NCBI GenBank assembly: GCA_003134765.1 | Contig: PLCM01000011.1 | Location: 62,001 to 126,000, forward strand | Direction of reading: 5' to 3' | Source: Spartobacteria bacterium | GTDB lineage: Bacteria; Verrucomicrobiota; Verrucomicrobiia; Chthoniobacterales; UBA10450 | DNA length: 64,000 nt | In this document: piece after piece, positions 1 to 8,428 of the stretch | Layout: each line of letters starts with the position of its first letter | How positions within the stretch are numbered: position 1 is the first letter of the stretch | Notes under the pieces: model-generated | What the model was told of the DNA's origin: nothing | Seen by the model: only the letters and a program-made list of their open reading frames with translations | Database searches by the model: none | Program-made: the position numbers and the translations under genes

Positions 1-2
1 TG

Positions 3-542
3 AAAAACGAAGTCGCCGCGGTGCTTTCGCAAATCAACAATTACGTCATCGCGTATTTTCGCGGCCAGCTTCTGGTCTGCCTGATCGACGGCACCCTCAT
101 TGGCATCGCTCTTTATGCCACCGGATTGAATTTTGCGCCGCTCATCGGATTGCTGGTGGTCATTCTCACGATGATTCCTTACGTCGGCATCATCCTGTGC
201 TGGATTCCGGCCGTTCTCATCGCGGCCGCGCAATGGGGCGATTGGACGCACCCGCTCATTGTCACCGGCGTTTTCCTCGTCGTGCAGAATCTCGAGGCGA
301 TTTTCATCGCACCCCGGATCGTGGGGAATTCCGTGGGCTTGCATCCGATGACGGTGATTGTCTCCATTTTCGTCTGGGGGTTGCTGATTGGCGGATTGCT
401 CGGGCCGATTTTGGCGGTACCACTAACAGCGACCATCAAGGTCCTGCTCGCGCGTTATGTGTGGGGGCGGCGACTGCGCGAGAAAGTGGCGGATGCAGTC
501 GAAGAAGTTCCGGTGGTGAGACACGCCGAGAGTACGGCGTAG
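3..542 (+). CDS. AI-2E/PerM-family membrane transporter, C-terminal part
   Basis: The C-terminal 179 residues of an AI-2E (PerM) family inner-membrane protein; the gene enters from the left edge, so the start is not visible and the first in-frame codon is at position 3. Successive hydrophobic helices are evident, including LLVCLIDGTLIGIALYA, the proline-containing segment MIPYVGIILCWIPA and WGLLIGGLLGPILAVP, followed by a charged cytoplasmic tail. This helix order with the closing G-G-x-x-G-P-I-x-A-V-P motif is typical of the family, whose members are predicted exporters of small molecules; the substrate cannot be told from sequence. A 10-bp inverted repeat follows the stop. Confidence 0.85.
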   Translation, partial: KNEVAAVLSQINNYVIAYFRGQLLVCLIDGTLIGIALYATGLNFAPLIGLLVVILTMIPYVGIILCWIPAVLIAAAQWGDWTHPLIVTGVFLVVQNLEAIFIAPRIVGNSVGLHPMTVIVSIFVWGLLIGGLLGPILAVPLTATIKVLLARYVWGRRLREKVADAVEEVPVVRHAESTA

Positions 543-555
543 CGTGAGCAATCTT

Positions 556-597
556 GCTCTTGATCCTTTGTGGGGATGTTCCGGTAAGATCAAGAGC
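556..597. repeat. Small inverted repeat after the transporter gene
   Basis: GCTCTTGATC at 556-565 is repeated in inverted orientation at 588-597, with a 22-nt loop. It lies just after the transporter stop codon and could form a hairpin in the 3' end of the message. There is no T-run, so it is not a classical intrinsic terminator. Similar CTTGCTCTTG words recur in the tandem unit at 29849-30069. Confidence 0.5.
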
Positions 598-669
598 AGG
601 AGCAGGAATTTGCCCGGGGTCGCGTGGTTGAGTTGCATTCGCCCGCCCTTACAGGGATAGAAGTCCGCG

Positions 670-2475
670 ATGGCAGAACATGTGCGACGCGTCCGGCGCC
701 GGCGCCGGGTAAAAAGGACAAGGAGTGGACGTTTGCAGTTCACTCGGGCGCGTCTTGCCATCTGTGCCGCTTCGCTTTTGCTCGGCTTCTTCTTTGGCTG
801 GGTCGTCCTGACCTATGGGCCGCAAGCCTATCGCGGGTGGCGTGAGTCGAGCCTCCTCAAACAGGCGTCTGCGATGCTGGCGCGGGACGATTTCGACGGA
901 GCCACCCGCTCCGCGCGCGAAGTGTTGCAAATCCATCACAACTCTCTTCCCGCGTTTCGGATCCTGGCCGAGGCGAGCGAAAAACAAAACCGTCCAGAGA
1001 CGGTCGCGTGGCGTGCGCAAGTCGCGCGACTCGAACCGGAGAATCTGGATAACCAGCTGAATCTCGCTTCCGCCGCCCTCCGCTTCGGCCAGCTCGATAC
1101 CGCAAGGAAAGCGCTGGAATCTGTGCCGCCGTCGCAACGCGACCGGGCGGCGTATCATGTCGTCGCCGGCTGGCTCGCGCGTGCGCAGGGCAACGACGCT
1201 GATGTCGAGATGCACTTTGCCGCGGCCGTCAGCCAGGAGCCGGCCAACGATCTTTATCAATTCAATCTTGCCGTGCTCCGCATCCGATCCGCGACGCCGG
1301 AGAAAAGCGACGAGGCGCGCAAAGTCCTCGACCGCTTGAGAGGGGTGGCGGCGTATCGGGCGGGTTCTCTCCGGGCGCTCTTGAGCGACGCCATCCAGCG
1401 CAACGATCTCCAGCGGGCCGACTCGCTTGCCCAGGATTTGCAGATGAGCCAGCAGGTCACCTTTTCCGATTATCTCCTTTGCCTGGAATTTTACCGGAAA
1501 CTTGACGAGAAAAAATTCTCCGCCCTGCTCGAAAAGGTGAAGCCGGTCGCGGCGCGCAATCCCCTCGATCTCGCGTTGCTGATGGACTGGTTGAACAAAA
1601 ATGGCCTCGGCGCGGAGGTGCTGAAATGGATGGAGAAGTTGCCGTCCGAGATCACGACGAACCCGCCGCCGGCCATCGCGATTGCCGATGCCTTCGCCGA
1701 CGCGAAAAACTGGTCGCGGCTAAAACGCTGGACGCGTGGCGGTGCCTGGGGGGATTCGGAATATCTCCGCCTCGCCTATCAGGCCTATAGCTCGAAGCAA
1801 TCGCGCCAGACTTCTTCCGACGCGGAATTTTCCGGGCTCTGGCATTCGGCGGAGCGTGCCGCCGCCGAGCAACCCGAGCGGGAGGTCAATCTGGCCCGCC
1901 TCGCCTCGAAGTGGAATTTCTCCACCGAGGCCGAACAACTCTGGCTCCGAGTCTCCAAAGATGCGCCGATGCGGAGAGAGGCACTCGATGCCTTGTTTCG
2001 GATTTATCGCGCAAACAATGACCTGCCGAATTTGTACCGAATCGCCCAGCATCTCCACGAGAATTCGCCTAATGAACCCGGACTCGCCGCAAACTGCGCA
2101 CGGCTGGCCCTGCTGGTGGATCAAAACCCCGCCGAAGGTCATCGCCTGGCGAAGGAAACCTACGACCGGGCGCCGGATGACGTAAATGTCGCCATGACGT
2201 ACGCGTTTTCGCTCTACGTCCTTGGGCGGACGGCGGAAGGCATTGAAATCATGAAGAAGCTGCCAGCAGAAGGAGTGCACGATCCGCACGCTGCCGTTTA
2301 CGCGGCCGTTCTTTTGCTCGATGAAAATCAGGGACCCGCGGCGCAGGAATATGTCTTCGCCGCCCAGTCTGGTCCCATTTTTCCCGAGGAAAAAAAATTG
2401 CTCGATGAGGCGATTGCGAAAACGAAGTCGCCGACGCCGAATCCAAGTCCGACTCCATCTCCGACGCCGAAGTAA
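670..2475 (+). CDS. Membrane-anchored TPR-repeat protein
   Basis: A 601-residue protein with a very basic N-terminus (residues 1-25, rich in Arg), one membrane helix at about 31-50 (AICAASLLLGFFFGWVVLTYG) and then an almost wholly alpha-helical region that reads as tetratricopeptide repeats, for example around 'FDGATRSAREVLQIHHN' and 'RLEPENLDNQLNLASAALR'. It ends in a Pro/Thr/Ser tail (TPNPSPTPSPTPK). The topology predicts an inner-membrane anchor with the TPR scaffold in the periplasm, so a protein-protein interaction role is likely. I do not recognise a more specific family. It follows the transporter on the same strand after about 130 bp and is followed by a C-family repeat. Confidence 0.85.
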   Translation: MAEHVRRVRRRRRVKRTRSGRLQFTRARLAICAASLLLGFFFGWVVLTYGPQAYRGWRESSLLKQASAMLARDDFDGATRSAREVLQIHHNSLPAFRILAEASEKQNRPETVAWRAQVARLEPENLDNQLNLASAALRFGQLDTARKALESVPPSQRDRAAYHVVAGWLARAQGNDADVEMHFAAAVSQEPANDLYQFNLAVLRIRSATPEKSDEARKVLDRLRGVAAYRAGSLRALLSDAIQRNDLQRADSLAQDLQMSQQVTFSDYLLCLEFYRKLDEKKFSALLEKVKPVAARNPLDLALLMDWLNKNGLGAEVLKWMEKLPSEITTNPPPAIAIADAFADAKNWSRLKRWTRGGAWGDSEYLRLAYQAYSSKQSRQTSSDAEFSGLWHSAERAAAEQPEREVNLARLASKWNFSTEAEQLWLRVSKDAPMRREALDALFRIYRANNDLPNLYRIAQHLHENSPNEPGLAANCARLALLVDQNPAEGHRLAKETYDRAPDDVNVAMTYAFSLYVLGRTAEGIEIMKKLPAEGVHDPHAAVYAAVLLLDENQGPAAQEYVFAAQSGPIFPEEKKLLDEAIAKTKSPTPNPSPTPSPTPK

Positions 2476-2480
2476 GCTGC

Positions 2481-2598
2481 TGGGGAGCGCAGGCTGCCAG
2501 CCTGCAGGAGCCGGCAGCTTGCCGGCTCGATTGCGCGACGGTCTACGGTTTTGAGCAATCGAGCCTCAACCGATTGTCTCGGCAGCCTGCGCTCCCCA
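2481..2598. repeat. C-family dispersed inverted repeat
   Basis: An imperfect palindrome bounded by TGGGGAGCGCAGGCTGCC and its inverse GGCAGCCTGCGCTCCCCA, with inner arms around GCCGGCAGC and GATTGCGCGA. Related copies are at 6421-6555, 47153-47247 and, as a half element, 59428-59468. It sits between convergent genes (the TPR gene and the Hsp70 gene) and may act as a bidirectional terminator, but its spread marks it as a dispersed element. Confidence 0.75.
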
Positions 2599-2618
2599 AA
2601 GCGTGTGACCTCGCGAGT

Positions 2619-4403
2619 TTACGATCCCGTCCGGATCGCCTTTTCCACGATGGCCGCAGCCAATCCCTGGGTCGCTTCATCGAGCGAGGCGTTCGCAGTC
2701 TGAAGTTTGCGGACATCGTGCGTCTTCAAAGATTCGCGCACCTGAGTGGCCGCGCGCAAAATATTCTCCTTCTCGGCCGGCTCGATTCCATCGCCGACCT
2801 GCGCGAACGCTGCCTCGACCGCGTTCAGCATTTCCTCGGCTTTCAATTTCGTTTCGGTCCAGACGCGTTCGCTCATGTCGTCGAACGCGTGCTCGAGCGA
2901 CTCCGAGATCATCGCCTCGACCGATTCGTCCGAAACATCAACCGCGCTGTTGATTTCAACGATTTTTTCGGCGCCTGTTTTTGTATCGCGTGCCAGCACC
3001 TGGAGGATGCCGTTGGCATCGATCTCGAATTGCACGCCGACGCGAGCCCTGCCTTTCGGCGCCGCTTCAAATTCAATCTCGAACTGGCCCAGAGGCCAGT
3101 TGTCGCGGGCCATCTCGCGTTCGCCCTGCAGCACCTTGATCGACATGGAGCGCTGCTGGTTCACGGCGGTCGTGAACATTTCGCCCGCCTTGATGGGAAT
3201 CGTGGAGTTCCGTGGAATGATGACATTCATCAGGCCGCCGAAGGTCTCAATGCCTAACGACAGCGGAGTGACATCCAGGAGCACGACGTCGCGCACGGCG
3301 CCGGACAAAATCCCGGCCTGGATTGTCGCCCCGATGGCAACGGCTTCGTCGGGATTTTGCGAGGTGTGGGGCTCGCGTCCAAAAACCTCCGCCACGATCC
3401 TCCGCACGAGCGGCATCCGAGTCATCCCGCCGACCAGAATGACTTCATCGAGATCGGGGGCGGTGAGTTTTGCGTCGGCCAGGGACCGTAGACAATGCGC
3501 GCGCGTTCGCTCGATGATTGGTCGGCTCAGCCGCTCCAATTCATCTCGGGTGAGCTCCGCGTGGAAATTCCCTCCGCCTTCGAGAAATGGGACTTCGATT
3601 GCGACGCTCTCCGCCGTGGAAAGCCGGTGCTTCGCATCGATGGCCACATCCCGCAGGCGCGCGATACTCTCCGGGTCAGCAGCCGGAAATCCTTTCGCCC
3701 GAAGATGCGCCATCAGGACATTATCGAGGTCGTCGCCACCCAGGCGCGTGTTCCCGTTTGTCGAAAGAACTTCGAAAACGCCGTTGTTCAATTCGAGGAT
3801 CGATATGTCGAAGGTGCCACCACCCAGATCGAAGACCGCGATCTTGGAACGGCTCTTCAGCTTGTCGAGGCCGTAGGCCAGTGCTGCCGCGGTTGGCTCG
3901 TTGACGATCCGCTCGACCGAAAATCCGGCCAGCTCGCCAGCACGCTTGGTCGCGTTTCGCTGCGCGTCGTTGAAATATGCGGGCACGGTAATGACCGCGC
4001 GGGAGACTGGATGTCCGAGCGCGGCGTCGGCATCGGTTTTCAGTTTTGCCAAAATCAGCGCGGAAATTTCCTCTGGAGAATAGCTTCGCCCGCTTGTCAG
4101 GATGCGGATCGGCTGCCCGGTCCTGCGCTCGAGGTTGTAGGAGACGTCCGCGTCGCCGTCGCGCAGCTCGTCGCCGCGCAACCCGACGAAACGTTTTACG
4201 GAATAAATAGTTTGCGCCGGTTTGAGCGCGCGCACTCGCATCGCCGGCTGGCCGATGAGGGGTTCTCCGTCCGCGAGGAAGTGGACCACCGACGGCGTCA
4301 AGCGAGCACCGTTCTGGTCCGCGATCAGGATGGGAAACCCGGCGTCCATCACGCCAATCAGCGAGTTGGTGGTTCCCAGATCGATGCCGACGATTTCGTT
4401 CAT
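2619..4403 (-). CDS. Hsp70-family chaperone (DnaK/HscA-like)
   Basis: A 594-residue Hsp70. The nucleotide-binding domain starts at once with VGIDLGTTNSLIGV, and contains VITVPAYFNDAQRNATK, NEPTAAALAYGLD and FDLGGGTFDISIL. The substrate-binding domain follows (LLDVTPLSLGIETFGG, then NQQRSMSIKVLQGE). The C-terminal helical lid is present, but the acidic EEVD-like tail and disordered end of DnaK are missing, which resembles HscA or a specialised paralogue. DnaK is about 640 residues and HscA about 616. No DnaJ, GrpE, IscU or HscB gene is next to it, so the partner is unknown. The start at 4403 gives a compact N-terminus. An A-family repeat lies 24 nt upstream of the start codon. Confidence 0.9.
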   Translation of the reverse strand: MNEIVGIDLGTTNSLIGVMDAGFPILIADQNGARLTPSVVHFLADGEPLIGQPAMRVRALKPAQTIYSVKRFVGLRGDELRDGDADVSYNLERRTGQPIRILTSGRSYSPEEISALILAKLKTDADAALGHPVSRAVITVPAYFNDAQRNATKRAGELAGFSVERIVNEPTAAALAYGLDKLKSRSKIAVFDLGGGTFDISILELNNGVFEVLSTNGNTRLGGDDLDNVLMAHLRAKGFPAADPESIARLRDVAIDAKHRLSTAESVAIEVPFLEGGGNFHAELTRDELERLSRPIIERTRAHCLRSLADAKLTAPDLDEVILVGGMTRMPLVRRIVAEVFGREPHTSQNPDEAVAIGATIQAGILSGAVRDVVLLDVTPLSLGIETFGGLMNVIIPRNSTIPIKAGEMFTTAVNQQRSMSIKVLQGEREMARDNWPLGQFEIEFEAAPKGRARVGVQFEIDANGILQVLARDTKTGAEKIVEINSAVDVSDESVEAMISESLEHAFDDMSERVWTETKLKAEEMLNAVEAAFAQVGDGIEPAEKENILRAATQVRESLKTHDVRKLQTANASLDEATQGLAAAIVEKAIRTGS

Positions 4404-4427
4404 TAATTACACTCGAACTCAAGCATT

Positions 4428-4497
4428 GGTAGGGACGCCGCGCTGCGGCGTCCGACCGAGTCGACGTTCGCGGACGGCGCAGCGCGCCGTCCCTACC
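4428..4497. repeat. A-family dispersed inverted repeat, copy 1
   Basis: GGTAGGGACGCCGCGCTG at the left end and its near-inverse CAGCGCGCCGTCCCTACC at the right end enclose a short loop. Other full copies are at 29906-29957, 30018-30069, 31711-31784, 42380-42497 and 60488-60597, with a diverged copy at 63078-63146. Here the right-hand part of the element belongs to a tandem duplication (see 4437-4709). Confidence 0.85.
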
Positions 4498-4709
4498 ACG
4501 GAATCGATTGCCTGAAATTCATTCATCAATGTTCAATCCTTAAATGGATCGACGATGTCCTTACCGGCCATCGCCGCGCTGCGGCGTCCGACCGAGTCGA
4601 CGTTCGCGGACGGCGCAGCGCGCCGTCCCTACCATGGAACCGATCGCAGGAAGATCATTCATAAAATGCTCAGTCCTTATATGGATCGACGATGTCCTTG
4701 CCTGCCATG
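4437..4709. repeat. 136-bp tandem duplication carrying an rtcB 3' end
   Basis: Two head-to-tail copies, roughly 4437-4572 and 4573-4709, with a period of 136-137 bp. Each contains an A-family palindrome, an AT-richer spacer (CGGAATCGATTGC versus TGGAACCGATCGC) and the last dozen codons of the RNA-ligase gene on the minus strand. The right copy is joined to the functional gene. The left copy encodes an orphan end reading M-A-G-K-D-I-V-D-P-F-K-D-stop, against M-A-G-K-D-I-V-D-P-Y-K-D-stop in the gene. Confidence 0.8.
4537..4572 (-). pseudogene. Fossil 3' end of the rtcB-type gene
   Basis: On the minus strand this encodes MAGKDIVDPFKD and a stop, matching the C-terminus of the downstream RNA ligase (MAGKDIVDPYKD) with a few substitutions. 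It has no upstream coding sequence; an A-family palindrome abuts it. It is a relic of the 136-bp tandem duplication, not a gene. Confidence 0.7.
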
Positions 4710-5839
4710 GCCACGCCGAGGGGAGTGAGCGTGTGGAGAATCCGAATCGTCCCGGAGTGAGCGGCGAGCACCTCCGGCAAACGCCGGTACGCTTGTGGCG
4801 CCTCATCGAGGTCGCCTCCACGCAGGGCCACCTTCTTTTCCGCAATCCATTTCATCATCTCATCGTGCCGGACAAGTCCGTCCCGCCGAATCCGTTTCCC
4901 GTCGACCTTCACAAATTTTCCCTTCGCCGCCGTGCGCGACATGATTCGGCCGGCGCCGTGGACCGTGGAGAAAAGCGCTTCGCGCGAGGTCGGCGAATCG
5001 ATGCCTTCAATAATCACCGCGTCATCGCCCATGCTTCCACCGACGAATCCTTTTTGTCCCGGGAAGGCTGGCGTGGCTCCTTTTCGCACCACCCAATATT
5101 GGCGACCATCGTGTTCCTCGCGCCAGGCAAAGTTGTGATGATTGTGGACTTCCTCCATGGCCGTGGCCCGCAGGATATCCCGCACGACCTGCCGCGCTAC
5201 GGCTTCGCGCCCTGCATAGGCGTAGCGGCCCGCCAAAGTCATCGCCGCGATGTAATCTTCTCCCAGGGGTGACGCTTCCGCGATAACCGTCGGTGGGACA
5301 TCCATTCCATCCCTGCCACCCGCCGCCTTTAGAAAATGGGTGGCGGTTTTGTGTCCGAGCCCGCGCGAGCCAAAATGCACGCCGACCCAGACGCGATCAG
5401 TTTCGTCCGCGAAAATGTCGACATAATGATTTCCGCCGCCGACCGTGCCGAGCTGGTTCGCCGCGCTCTGCTTCAACTCACGCATAGGCGACAGCTGCCA
5501 CGCCGGATCATCGAACAACTCATGATCGATCCGCGTCTTGCTCGTTTGGCCGATGCCGAACGAAACATCCCGCGCCACGTCATTCATGATCTCCTCCATG
5601 GCCGGGGCGATCTGCGACCGCATCGCGTCCGTGCGAATGGCGAGATTGCCGCAGGCGATGTCGAACCCGACGCCGGAGAGGGAAATCTTGTCGGTGTAAG
5701 CGATCACGCCCCCGATCGGCTGCGCGTACCCCTTGTGTCCATCCGCGCACAAGACGCCGTACTCGCCCCCGGCCGCCACGCACCGCTCGATTTGAGCGAG
5801 CGTCGCCTCATCGTGTTTGCCGAAGATTTTGGTTTTCAT
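4670..5839 (-). CDS. rtcB: RtcB-family GTP-dependent RNA ligase
   Basis: A 389-residue RtcB-family protein. RtcB joins RNA ends bearing a 2',3'-cyclic phosphate or 3'-phosphate to a 5'-hydroxyl, using GTP and Mn2+. Family signatures are visible in order: ADGHKGYAQPIGGV (33-46), GVGFDIACGN with the metal-binding Cys63, GTVGGGNHYV (131-140), VHFGSRGLGH (154-163), the NHHNFAWREE segment (233-242), RKGATPAFPG (252-261) and the guanylylated histidine in HGAGR (294-298), followed by MSRTAAKG. It is shorter than the canonical E. coli enzyme. The start at 5839 was chosen because its ATG overlaps the upstream gene's TGA (ATGA), implying translational coupling; a longer in-frame extension would run into that gene. 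Confidence 0.9.
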   Translation of the reverse strand: MKTKIFGKHDEATLAQIERCVAAGGEYGVLCADGHKGYAQPIGGVIAYTDKISLSGVGFDIACGNLAIRTDAMRSQIAPAMEEIMNDVARDVSFGIGQTSKTRIDHELFDDPAWQLSPMRELKQSAANQLGTVGGGNHYVDIFADETDRVWVGVHFGSRGLGHKTATHFLKAAGGRDGMDVPPTVIAEASPLGEDYIAAMTLAGRYAYAGREAVARQVVRDILRATAMEEVHNHHNFAWREEHDGRQYWVVRKGATPAFPGQKGFVGGSMGDDAVIIEGIDSPTSREALFSTVHGAGRIMSRTAAKGKFVKVDGKRIRRDGLVRHDEMMKWIAEKKVALRGGDLDEAPQAYRRLPEVLAAHSGTIRILHTLTPLGVAMAGKDIVDPYKD

Positions 5840-6369
5840 CCGATAAGTTTTTGCTCGGCAACAGTGCGCCACGCCTCCACATCCCCACGTGCTTCCATTT
5901 TCGCCGGACTGATCACCGCTTTCACGATATCGAAACAAACTTCCCCGAATGGAAGATTGAGCGAAGACGTGATCTGCACTCTCGCTTCATGCGGGATCTT
6001 CTTGTAGATCAAACTCAGGTGCGGGTTCAGTCGATATCCCCAGCGCACGGTCGACGCGGAGCGCAGTTTTTCGTTCAACCTGGTCAGCGTTTCGTCCTGC
6101 CGGAACCGGACGAACACCGTCTTGGTAAACTCATCCGAGTAATCAATTCCGCTTACGGAAAGGTGAAGCGGTTTGAGATCGGCCAGCGCTTCCGCGAGCA
6201 CTCCCGCCGGGCTTTCACTCCTGGCATCTGTCACGTGGATCGTAACGTGCGGTTCAAAGACCGGCGCATCAAAACGCTCCGCCAGATCGCGTATCACGGA
6301 GCTGAAATAACTTCGGGCCGGTTCGGCCGGAATCAGCCAGTAGGCCACGATTTCATTTTCTCGCCCCAT
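5836..6369 (-). CDS. 2H-family (2'-5' RNA ligase-like) phosphoesterase
   Basis: A 177-residue two-histidine phosphoesterase. The two catalytic H-x-T/S motifs are H41-V-T43 in EPHVTIHV and H117-L-S119 in NPHLSLIY, each within the expected beta-strand context. This fold opens 2',3'-cyclic phosphates or acts on 2'-5' bonds in RNA. Its stop codon overlaps the rtcB start by ATGA, so both proteins are made from one message. Together they could process and then reseal RNA with 2',3'-cyclic phosphate ends; that joint role is inference. No RtcR regulator or archease is seen beside them. Confidence 0.8.
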   Translation of the reverse strand: MGRENEIVAYWLIPAEPARSYFSSVIRDLAERFDAPVFEPHVTIHVTDARSESPAGVLAEALADLKPLHLSVSGIDYSDEFTKTVFVRFRQDETLTRLNEKLRSASTVRWGYRLNPHLSLIYKKIPHEARVQITSSLNLPFGEVCFDIVKAVISPAKMEARGDVEAWRTVAEQKLIG

Positions 6370-6420
6370 TGATGGAATCTCGCGCAGCCCTGTGAATGCT
6401 CAACGCGCCGCTCTTGTTTT

Positions 6421-6555
6421 GGGGAGCGCAGGCTGCCAGCCTGCAACTGCTGGGGAGCTTGCCCAGCAGCCGTTCTTTTCTGACGACAAGGGGATCTCGC
6501 TGAAGAGTGTTCGGCAAGCTGCCGAACACGGCAGGCTGGCAGCCTGCGCTCCCCG
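6421..6555. repeat. C-family dispersed inverted repeat, long form
   Basis: Bounded by GGGGAGCGCAGGCTGCC and GGCAGCCTGCGCTCCCC, with inner arms based on GGGGAGCTTGCCCAGCAG and GTTCGGCAAGCTGCCGAAC. It separates the divergent phosphoesterase and DUF2237 genes, so it must lie within or next to their promoters. Confidence 0.8.
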
Positions 6556-6595
6556 GAGTTTCGGAACTGCGTCGGAGTTGTGCTACGATGTCGCC

Positions 6596-6961
6596 ATGCC
6601 TACCAATGTTCTTGGCACCGACCTGCGGTGCTGTTGCCGCGATCCGGTGACGGGCTTTTATCGCGATGGATATTGCCGCACCGGCCCCGAAGATCTCGGG
6701 CTTCACACCGTCTGCGTGGAAGTGACTGAAGAGTTCCTCGATTTCTCAGTCCTGGACGGCAACGATCTCGTGACGCCGATGCCCGAATGGGGATTTCCCG
6801 GTCTCAAACCCGGAGACCGCTGGTGTGTCTGCGTCACGCGATGGAAAGCGGCTCTGGAGCGCGGTCGTGCCGCCCCCATCGATCTGGAAGCGACGCATTC
6901 CTCCGTGCTTGAGTTCGTGGATCTCGAAGATCTCAAAGCGCACGCCGTGAAGGAGTGTTAG
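6596..6961 (+). CDS. DUF2237-family protein
   Basis: A 121-residue protein of the DUF2237 family, small cytosolic proteins of unknown function. It starts MPTNVLGTDLRCCCRDP, which carries the family's characteristic N-terminal N-V-L-G-x-x-L and cysteine cluster, followed by TGFYRDGYCRTGPEDLG and a central CVEVTEEFLDFS. The conserved DGNDLVTPMPEWGFPGLKPG and GDRWCVCVTRW segments and the closing 'EATHSSVLEFV' also agree. The upstream in-frame extension to 6392 lies wholly in the C-family repeat and was discarded. A D-family repeat starts right at the stop codon. Confidence 0.88.
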   Translation: MPTNVLGTDLRCCCRDPVTGFYRDGYCRTGPEDLGLHTVCVEVTEEFLDFSVLDGNDLVTPMPEWGFPGLKPGDRWCVCVTRWKAALERGRAAPIDLEATHSSVLEFVDLEDLKAHAVKEC

Positions 6962-7050
6962 TCATCCTGAGCGAAGCGCAGCGGAGTCGAAGGATCCCGA
7001 GGATCGTCGATCGACGCTAGACGGGGTCCCTCGACTTCGCTCGGGATGAC
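6961..7050. repeat. D-family dispersed inverted repeat, copy 1
   Basis: Termini GTCATCCTGAGCGAAGCGC and CGACTTCGCTCGGGATGAC form an imperfect palindrome. Relatives are at 8429-8582, 8609-8699, 10466-10618, 26625-26730 and 61158-61247, with a half element at about 50186-50217. All share the 12-bp ends GTCATCCCGAGC and inverse with small variations. Confidence 0.85.
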
Positions 7051-7122
7051 ACGTCGGCAGCGCAGCAACCATAAGGCCTTCCGCTTGCGCTGATCTCCTT
7101 CGCAAGGTAGAAGCTTTCGACT

Positions 7123-8415
7123 TTGAAGCTTCCGTTCAGTTTCTTTCTGGCGCTTCGGTATCTCAAACCGAAACGGACGTTTGTCTCGATCATCACGCTC
7201 ATTTCGATGGTCGGCGTCATGCTGGGCGTGACGGTTCTGATCGTGGTCATCTCGGTCATGACCGGGTTCGACCGCGAGCTACGGCAAAAGGTGGTCGACT
7301 GGGATGCGCACATTCTCGTGAGCACGGAAGACGTTCTGCGCAATTGGCGCGATCTCACCGTGAAAATCCGGAGCACGCCGGGTGTGGTTGGGACCGCACC
7401 CTATGTCCAGGGGCCGGTGATTGTTGAGTTCCAACATCAACGACTCGCGCCGTTGATTCGCGGGATCGATCCCGTGGAGGAAGAAAAAGTGGTGGCGATG
7501 AAAAAATTCATCAAGAAGGGGTCCCTCGATCTCGAGGGCGATTCGACCGTGCTTGGGGTGGAACTGGCGCGCAAACTTCACATCGATGTCGGAGACAAAT
7601 TGACGGTCTATTCTCCAGGCAACCTCGGCGACATCCTCGATGGCATCAAAGAGCTGGAGAAATCGAAGGGCCAGGATGAACGGAAGGCGATCGATAAATT
7701 GCGCGAGGTCGTTTTGCCGAAGGAACTAACGGTTACCGGCATCTTCGAGACTGGCCATTATCTTCATGACTCGGAATTCCTGCTCGTGCCGATTTATGTG
7801 GGCCAGGAACTTTACGGGCTGGGCGACGCCCTCCACGGGATCACCGTTCGGACGGTCGATCCTTACGCCGCGGATCAGGTCAAGAAAGAGATCGAAAAGT
7901 TTCTCGAGCCGCCGCAGTACGCGCAGACCTGGATCGACATGAACAACCAGTTTTTCGAGGCCGTCCGGCTCGAGCGAACGGTAATGTTCTTCCTCCTCTT
8001 TTTCATCATCATCGTGGCCGCGTTCGGAATCATGAACACGCTCATCACGGTCACGGTGCAGAAGACGCGCGATATCGGAATCATGAAAGCGATCGGCGCA
8101 AACATGACGCAGATCGTCGGCGTTTTTCTGGGGCAGGGGATCATCGTCGGATTATTCGGCACGCTGATGGGCCTTGGTCTGGGGATGACTCTCGTCCGCT
8201 ATCGAAACGAATTCAGCCGCTGGCTCGCGGAGACCGCGCACATCGAAGTGTTTCCGAAACAGGTCTACCAATTCTCGCAGCTTCCCGCCGAAGTCATCCC
8301 GCGCGACGTCGCCATTATCTGTATCGGCGCGTTCCTGATCTGCTGCCTCTTTGCTTTTCTGCCTGCTTATCGCGCCGCCCGGCTCGATCCGGTCAAGGCG
8401 CTGCGCTACGAGTAG
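7123..8415 (+). CDS. LolC/LolE-type ABC transporter permease
   Basis: A 430-residue permease of the lipoprotein-releasing (LolCE) type. There is an N-terminal membrane helix (VSIITLISMVGVMLGVTVLI, about 23-42), a long periplasmic MacB-PCD-like domain (about 45-270), and an FtsX domain with three helices in the last 140 residues (TVMFFLLFFIIIVAAFGIMN, IVGVFLGQGIIVGLFGTLMG and VAIICIGAFLICCLFAFLPA). The end RAARLDPVKALRYE is the usual LolC/E C-terminus. The reading frame starts with TTG at 7123, since no ATG occurs in frame before the conserved N-terminal helix. No LolD-type ATPase is next to it, so the ATPase must be encoded elsewhere. Confidence 0.9.
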   Translation: MKLPFSFFLALRYLKPKRTFVSIITLISMVGVMLGVTVLIVVISVMTGFDRELRQKVVDWDAHILVSTEDVLRNWRDLTVKIRSTPGVVGTAPYVQGPVIVEFQHQRLAPLIRGIDPVEEEKVVAMKKFIKKGSLDLEGDSTVLGVELARKLHIDVGDKLTVYSPGNLGDILDGIKELEKSKGQDERKAIDKLREVVLPKELTVTGIFETGHYLHDSEFLLVPIYVGQELYGLGDALHGITVRTVDPYAADQVKKEIEKFLEPPQYAQTWIDMNNQFFEAVRLERTVMFFLLFFIIIVAAFGIMNTLITVTVQKTRDIGIMKAIGANMTQIVGVFLGQGIIVGLFGTLMGLGLGMTLVRYRNEFSRWLAETAHIEVFPKQVYQFSQLPAEVIPRDVAIICIGAFLICCLFAFLPAYRAARLDPVKALRYE

Positions 8416-8428
8416 TTTTGAATGTGGG

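Noticed and set aside
2574..4406. Long plus-strand open frames opposite the Hsp70 gene (up to 376 codons)
   Set aside because: They are antisense shadows of a high-GC gene; the minus-strand protein is an unmistakable Hsp70.
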